From Betaproteobacteria bacterium (GTDB lineage Bacteria > Pseudomonadota > Gammaproteobacteria > Burkholderiales > Casimicrobiaceae), in contig BOKS01000013.1 of the NCBI GenBank assembly GCA_016861105.1, positions 1-64,000 of the forward strand: 64,000 bases of DNA, given 5' to 3'. The notes below the pieces were generated by a model. The model searched no databases. It was not told the DNA's origin and saw nothing but the letters and a program-made list of their open reading frames with translations. Shown here in pieces: positions 61,037-64,000 of this stretch; the stretch's first letter is position 1; every line of letters begins with the position of its first letter. Made by a program: the position numbers and the translations under genes.

Positions 61037-62029
61037 TCATGGGCCGGCGGTCGCGGCCACCGCCGCGAGCGGGTCGTGGCAGCGTACGCCGCGGCCCCCG
61101 GATTCCTGCATGGCGGGCGCCTGCGCACAGGCCGGTCCGGCACGCGGGCATCGCTCGCGGAAGGCGCACCCTTCGGGCAGCGCCGCGAGCGAGGGCGTCA
61201 TGCCCGGGATCTGGCGCAGGCGCGCCCCTCGCGGATTGCGCGAAGGCACCGAGTCGAGCAGGCCCCGGGTGTACGGGTGCGCCGGTTGCGACAGCACGTC
61301 GGCGCAGCGCCCGTGCTCCACGATCCGGCCCGCATACATCACCGCGATGCGGTCGGCGAGCCCCGCCACCACCGAGAGGTCGTGCGTGATCCAGATCAGC
61401 GCGGCGCCGGCATCGCGCGTGAGCTTCTGCATCTCGTGCAGGATCTGGCCCTGGATGGTGACGTCGAGCGCCGTCGTCGGCTCGTCGGCGATCACCACGT
61501 CGGGGCGGTTGAGCAGCGCGATGGCGATCGCGACGCGCTGCCGCATGCCGCCGGAGAACTGGTGCGGATAGGACGCGAGCCGCTCGTCCGGCGAGGGGAT
61601 GCCGACGGCGACCAGCGCCGCGCGCGCCCGCGCGCGCGCCGCCGCTGCGCTCACGCGCTCGTGCGCGCGGATCGTCTCGGTCATCTGGCGGTCGATGCGC
61701 ATCACCGGGTTGAGCGTCATCATCGGGTCCTGGAACACCATCGCCATGCGGTTGCCCCGCAGCCGGCGCATCTCCTCGTGGCCGAGACCGACGAGTTCGC
61801 GGCCCGACAGCCGGATGCTGCCCGCCACGATGCGGCCCGGCGGATCGACCAGGCCCATGATCGAGTAGCCGGTGATCGACTTCCCCGACCCCGATTCCCC
61901 GACGAGCCCCAGCACCTCGCCGCGCGCCAGCGCGAACGACACGTCGTCCACCGCCTTCACCACGCCGCTCCGCGTGAAGAAGTGCGTGCGCAGCCCCGCG
62001 ACCTCGAGCAGCGGACCCGGCGCGCTCAC
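61037..62029 (-). CDS. dppD: Peptide ABC transporter ATP-binding protein (DppD-type)
   Basis: A 330-residue ATPase: Walker [25 protein letters not shown], signature [15 protein letters not shown], Walker [13 protein letters not shown], switch [26 protein letters not shown], and C-terminal [14 protein letters not shown]. The frame is open further upstream, but the GTG at 62027-62029 overlaps the dppC stop (GTGA) and gives the family start. Confidence 0.93.
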   Translation of the reverse strand: MSAPGPLLEVAGLRTHFFTRSGVVKAVDDVSFALARGEVLGLVGESGSGKSITGYSIMGLVDPPGRIVAGSIRLSGRELVGLGHEEMRRLRGNRMAMVFQDPMMTLNPVMRIDRQMTETIRAHERVSAAAARARARAALVAVGIPSPDERLASYPHQFSGGMRQRVAIAIALLNRPDVVIADEPTTALDVTIQGQILHEMQKLTRDAGAALIWITHDLSVVAGLADRIAVMYAGRIVEHGRCADVLSQPAHPYTRGLLDSVPSRNPRGARLRQIPGMTPSLAALPEGCAFRERCPRAGPACAQAPAMQESGGRGVRCHDPLAAVAATAGP

Positions 62030-62934
62030 CGCTGCAGCCTCGGGTTGAGCACGTCGCGCAGGCGGTCGGCGCACAGGTTGATCGACACGATCGTCAGCAG
62101 CAGCGCGAGGCCGGGGAAGAAGCTGATCCAGTACTTGCCGGACAGCAGGTACTGGTAGCCGTTGGCGATGAGCAGCCCCAGCGAGGGTTCCGTGATCGGC
62201 AGGCCCAGCCCGAGGAACGACAGCGTCGCCTCCAGCGCGATCGCCGCGGCGACCTGCACGGTGGCGACCACGATCAGCGGCGGCAGGCAGTTGGGCAGCA
62301 GGTGGCGGAACACGATGCGCAGCGGCGGGAGCGCGAGGCAGCGGGCGGCCTCGACGTACTCCTTGCGCTTCTCGACGAGCGCCGCGCTGCGCACCGTGCG
62401 CGCGTAGTAGGCCCACTGGATCGTGACCAGCGCCGCGATCACCTTGCCCGTGCCCTGCCCCAGCACGGCGATGAGGATCAGCGCGATCAGGATCGCCGGG
62501 AACGAGAGCTGGATGTCGACGATGCGCATCACCGCCGACTCGACGCGCCCGCCCGCGTACGCCGCGAACAGGCCCGTCGTCAGCCCGATCAGCAGCGCGA
62601 GGACCGTGCTAGCGGCGCCGACCGCGAGCGAGATGCGCAGGCCGTAGAAGATCGCGGACAGCATGTCGCGGCCCTGGTCGTCGGTGCCCAGCCAGAACGT
62701 GCCGCCGGACGGCGTCGGCGACCCGGGCGGCAGGCGCGCGTCCATGATGTCGAGCTGGGCGAGGTCGTAGGGGTCCTGCGGCGACAGCAGCGGCGCGAAC
62801 AGCGCGAGCAGCACGACCGTGCACAGCAGCGCGAGGCCGACCACGGCCACCGGGTCGGCGACGAAGTCCGACAGCACGCGCCGTGCGGGCGCCTGCGCGG
62901 CGCGCACGTCCGACGCGCCCGCCGGCGCCCTCAT
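62026..62934 (-). CDS. dppC: Peptide ABC transporter permease (DppC-type)
   Basis: A 302-residue permease with an N-terminal OppC-type domain (DPVAVVGLALLCTVVLLALFAPL, LGTDDQGRDMLSAIFYGLRISL) and the permease core of about five more helices; the EAA loop reads VEAARCLALPPLRIVFRHLLPNCLPPL. The ATG at 62932-62934 overlaps the dppB stop. Confidence 0.94.
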   Translation of the reverse strand: MRAPAGASDVRAAQAPARRVLSDFVADPVAVVGLALLCTVVLLALFAPLLSPQDPYDLAQLDIMDARLPPGSPTPSGGTFWLGTDDQGRDMLSAIFYGLRISLAVGAASTVLALLIGLTTGLFAAYAGGRVESAVMRIVDIQLSFPAILIALILIAVLGQGTGKVIAALVTIQWAYYARTVRSAALVEKRKEYVEAARCLALPPLRIVFRHLLPNCLPPLIVVATVQVAAAIALEATLSFLGLGLPITEPSLGLLIANGYQYLLSGKYWISFFPGLALLLTIVSINLCADRLRDVLNPRLQR

Positions 62935-63908
62935 CCCCGCGCCTCCTGGAGCCTGACGCGCGGGTCGAGCACCGAGTAGAGCAGGTCGACGACGAGGTTG
63001 ATCGCGATGAACAGCGCGACGATGACCAGCAGGTAGGCGACGATCACCGGGCGGTCCAGCAGGTTGATCGAGTCGATCAGGAGCTTTCCCATCCCCGGCC
63101 AGGCGAACACGCTCTCGGTGACGATGGCGAAGGCGATCACCGATCCGAACTCGAGCCCGATCACCGTGACGATCGGGATCAGGATGTTGCGCAGCACGTG
63201 CACGAGGATGACGCGCGCGTTCGACAGCCCCTTCGCGCGGGCGAACTTGACGTAGTCCTGGAGCAGCGCCTCGCGCGTGCCGGCGCGGGTCAGCCGGATC
63301 AGCAGCGCGAGCTTGAACAGCGCCAGGTTCGTGGCCGGCATCACCAGGTGGCGCCATCCCTCGACCGTCAGGAACGAGACGGGCACGCCCAGCACCTCGA
63401 CCGTCGGGCCGCGGCCGTTCGACGGCAGCACGCCCAGCATCACGGAGAACACCATGATGAGCATCAGGCCGACCCAGAACGTCGGCAGCGAGAAGCCGAG
63501 GATCGAGCCCGCCATGATCGCGCGGCCCGACACGGAGTCCGGCCGCAGGCCCGCCCACAGGCCCAGCGGGATGCCGAGCGCGACGGCGATCAGCATCGCG
63601 GCGCTCGCGAGCTCGAGCGTGGCCGGCATGCGCTCGAGGATCAGCTGCAGCGCCGGGGCGGAGTGGACGAAGGAGCGCCCGAGGTCGCCTGCCACCGCGC
63701 CGCGCAGGAACGTCGCGTATTGCTCCCACAGCGGCTTGTCGAGGCCGAGCGCCGCGATGGCGCGCTCGCGCTCGAGCGGCTCGGCCTGCGGGTTGATCAG
63801 GATGTCGACCGGGTTGCCGACGGCGTAGACGCCCGCGAACACGAGCAGCGACATCGCGAACAGGACGACGAGCGCCTGCAGGCTGCGGCGGATGACGTAG
63901 ACGGGCAT
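62931..63908 (-). CDS. dppB: Peptide ABC transporter permease (DppB-type)
   Basis: A 325-residue six-helix permease: RRSLQALVVLFAMSLLVFAGVYAVG at the N-terminus, LGLDKPLWEQYATFLRGAVAGDLGRSF, the EAA loop LLQDYVKFARAKGLSNARVILVHVLRN and VTESVFAWPGMGKLLIDSI. First visible gene of dppB-C-D-F; the solute-binding protein gene is expected beyond the right edge. Confidence 0.95.
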   Translation of the reverse strand: MPVYVIRRSLQALVVLFAMSLLVFAGVYAVGNPVDILINPQAEPLERERAIAALGLDKPLWEQYATFLRGAVAGDLGRSFVHSAPALQLILERMPATLELASAAMLIAVALGIPLGLWAGLRPDSVSGRAIMAGSILGFSLPTFWVGLMLIMVFSVMLGVLPSNGRGPTVEVLGVPVSFLTVEGWRHLVMPATNLALFKLALLIRLTRAGTREALLQDYVKFARAKGLSNARVILVHVLRNILIPIVTVIGLEFGSVIAFAIVTESVFAWPGMGKLLIDSINLLDRPVIVAYLLVIVALFIAINLVVDLLYSVLDPRVRLQEARG

Positions 63909-64000
63909 GGTGCGGCGGAGGGCGCGGCGCCGGGCATCGCGCCCGGCCGCCGGCGCGGAGGCGCTATCCGCCCGGCCGGGCGCGCCGGCGCTCCATCCAC
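63909..64000. other. Upstream of dppB to the window edge
   Basis: Ninety-two GC-rich bases with possible inverted repeats. A minus-strand frame ending in TAG at 63964-63966 (last residues WMERRRARPGG) could be the C-terminus of an upstream gene, such as a binding protein, but 12 codons are too few to support a call. Confidence 0.25.

Overview
This 64 kb window is a very GC-rich chromosomal segment of a betaproteobacterium, most likely Burkholderiales or a close relative. The assignment is inferred from gene order (thrS-infC-rpmI-rplT-pheST-ihfA-merR-tRNA-Pro, and tpiA-secG-tRNA-Leu-nuoA-N), a tripartite tricarboxylate (Bug-type) transporter, a fused MrpAB antiporter subunit and a true PilZ protein. 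Most genes are core housekeeping, tightly packed with ATGA/GTGA overlaps. The only mobile DNA seen is an IS3-family end at the left edge.

Layout. 1-415: end of an IS3-type element inserted into an S-layer-homology gene. 724-4373: acyl-CoA dehydrogenase, short-chain dehydrogenase and acyl-CoA ligase, a small lipid or organic-acid degradation operon. 4382-6053: smpB diverging from ratA-rnfH, then a remnant-like V4R domain frame. 6031-10657 (minus): mltG-tmk-holB-pilZ-tatD and a Tat-exported ankyrin protein. 10690-18341 (plus): half of a type II secretion operon (gspGHIJKLMN) running without gaps into a membrane acyltransferase-like gene and an ATP-dependent DNA ligase. 18367-26180: tRNA-Val, a thrS leader with a terminator, thrS, infC (ATC start), rpmI, rplT, pheS, pheT, ihfA, a MerR regulator and tRNA-Pro. 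26612-27724: a REC-HD-GYP cyclic-di-GMP phosphodiesterase.

27742-34632 (minus): a sodium/calcium exchanger followed by mrpAB-C-D-E-F-G, a multi-subunit Na+/H+ antiporter. 34726-38793 (minus): lutA-lutB-aminotransferase-lutC, a lactate-utilisation type iron-sulfur system with an embedded PLP enzyme. 38930-55290 (minus): tpiA, secG, tRNA-Leu and all 14 complex I genes nuoA-N; the nuoA-nuoB spacer carries a duplicated 80-bp hairpin repeat. 55430-63908 (minus): dppBCDF-type peptide ABC transporter, an N-formylglutamate amidohydrolase-like gene and tctC-tctB-tctA.

The genes describe an aerobically respiring heterotroph: NADH from fatty acid, lactate or amino acid oxidation feeds the complex I encoded here, Mrp and the exchanger handle Na+/H+/Ca2+, and the right-hand block imports peptides and carboxylates. 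No CRISPR array, prophage, toxin-antitoxin pair or obvious defence island was seen. The best unusual signals are regulatory or structural: the thrS leader, the divergent mltG/gspG promoter, the nuoA-nuoB repeats, the aminotransferase inside lutABC, and the secretion-operon-linked DNA ligase.
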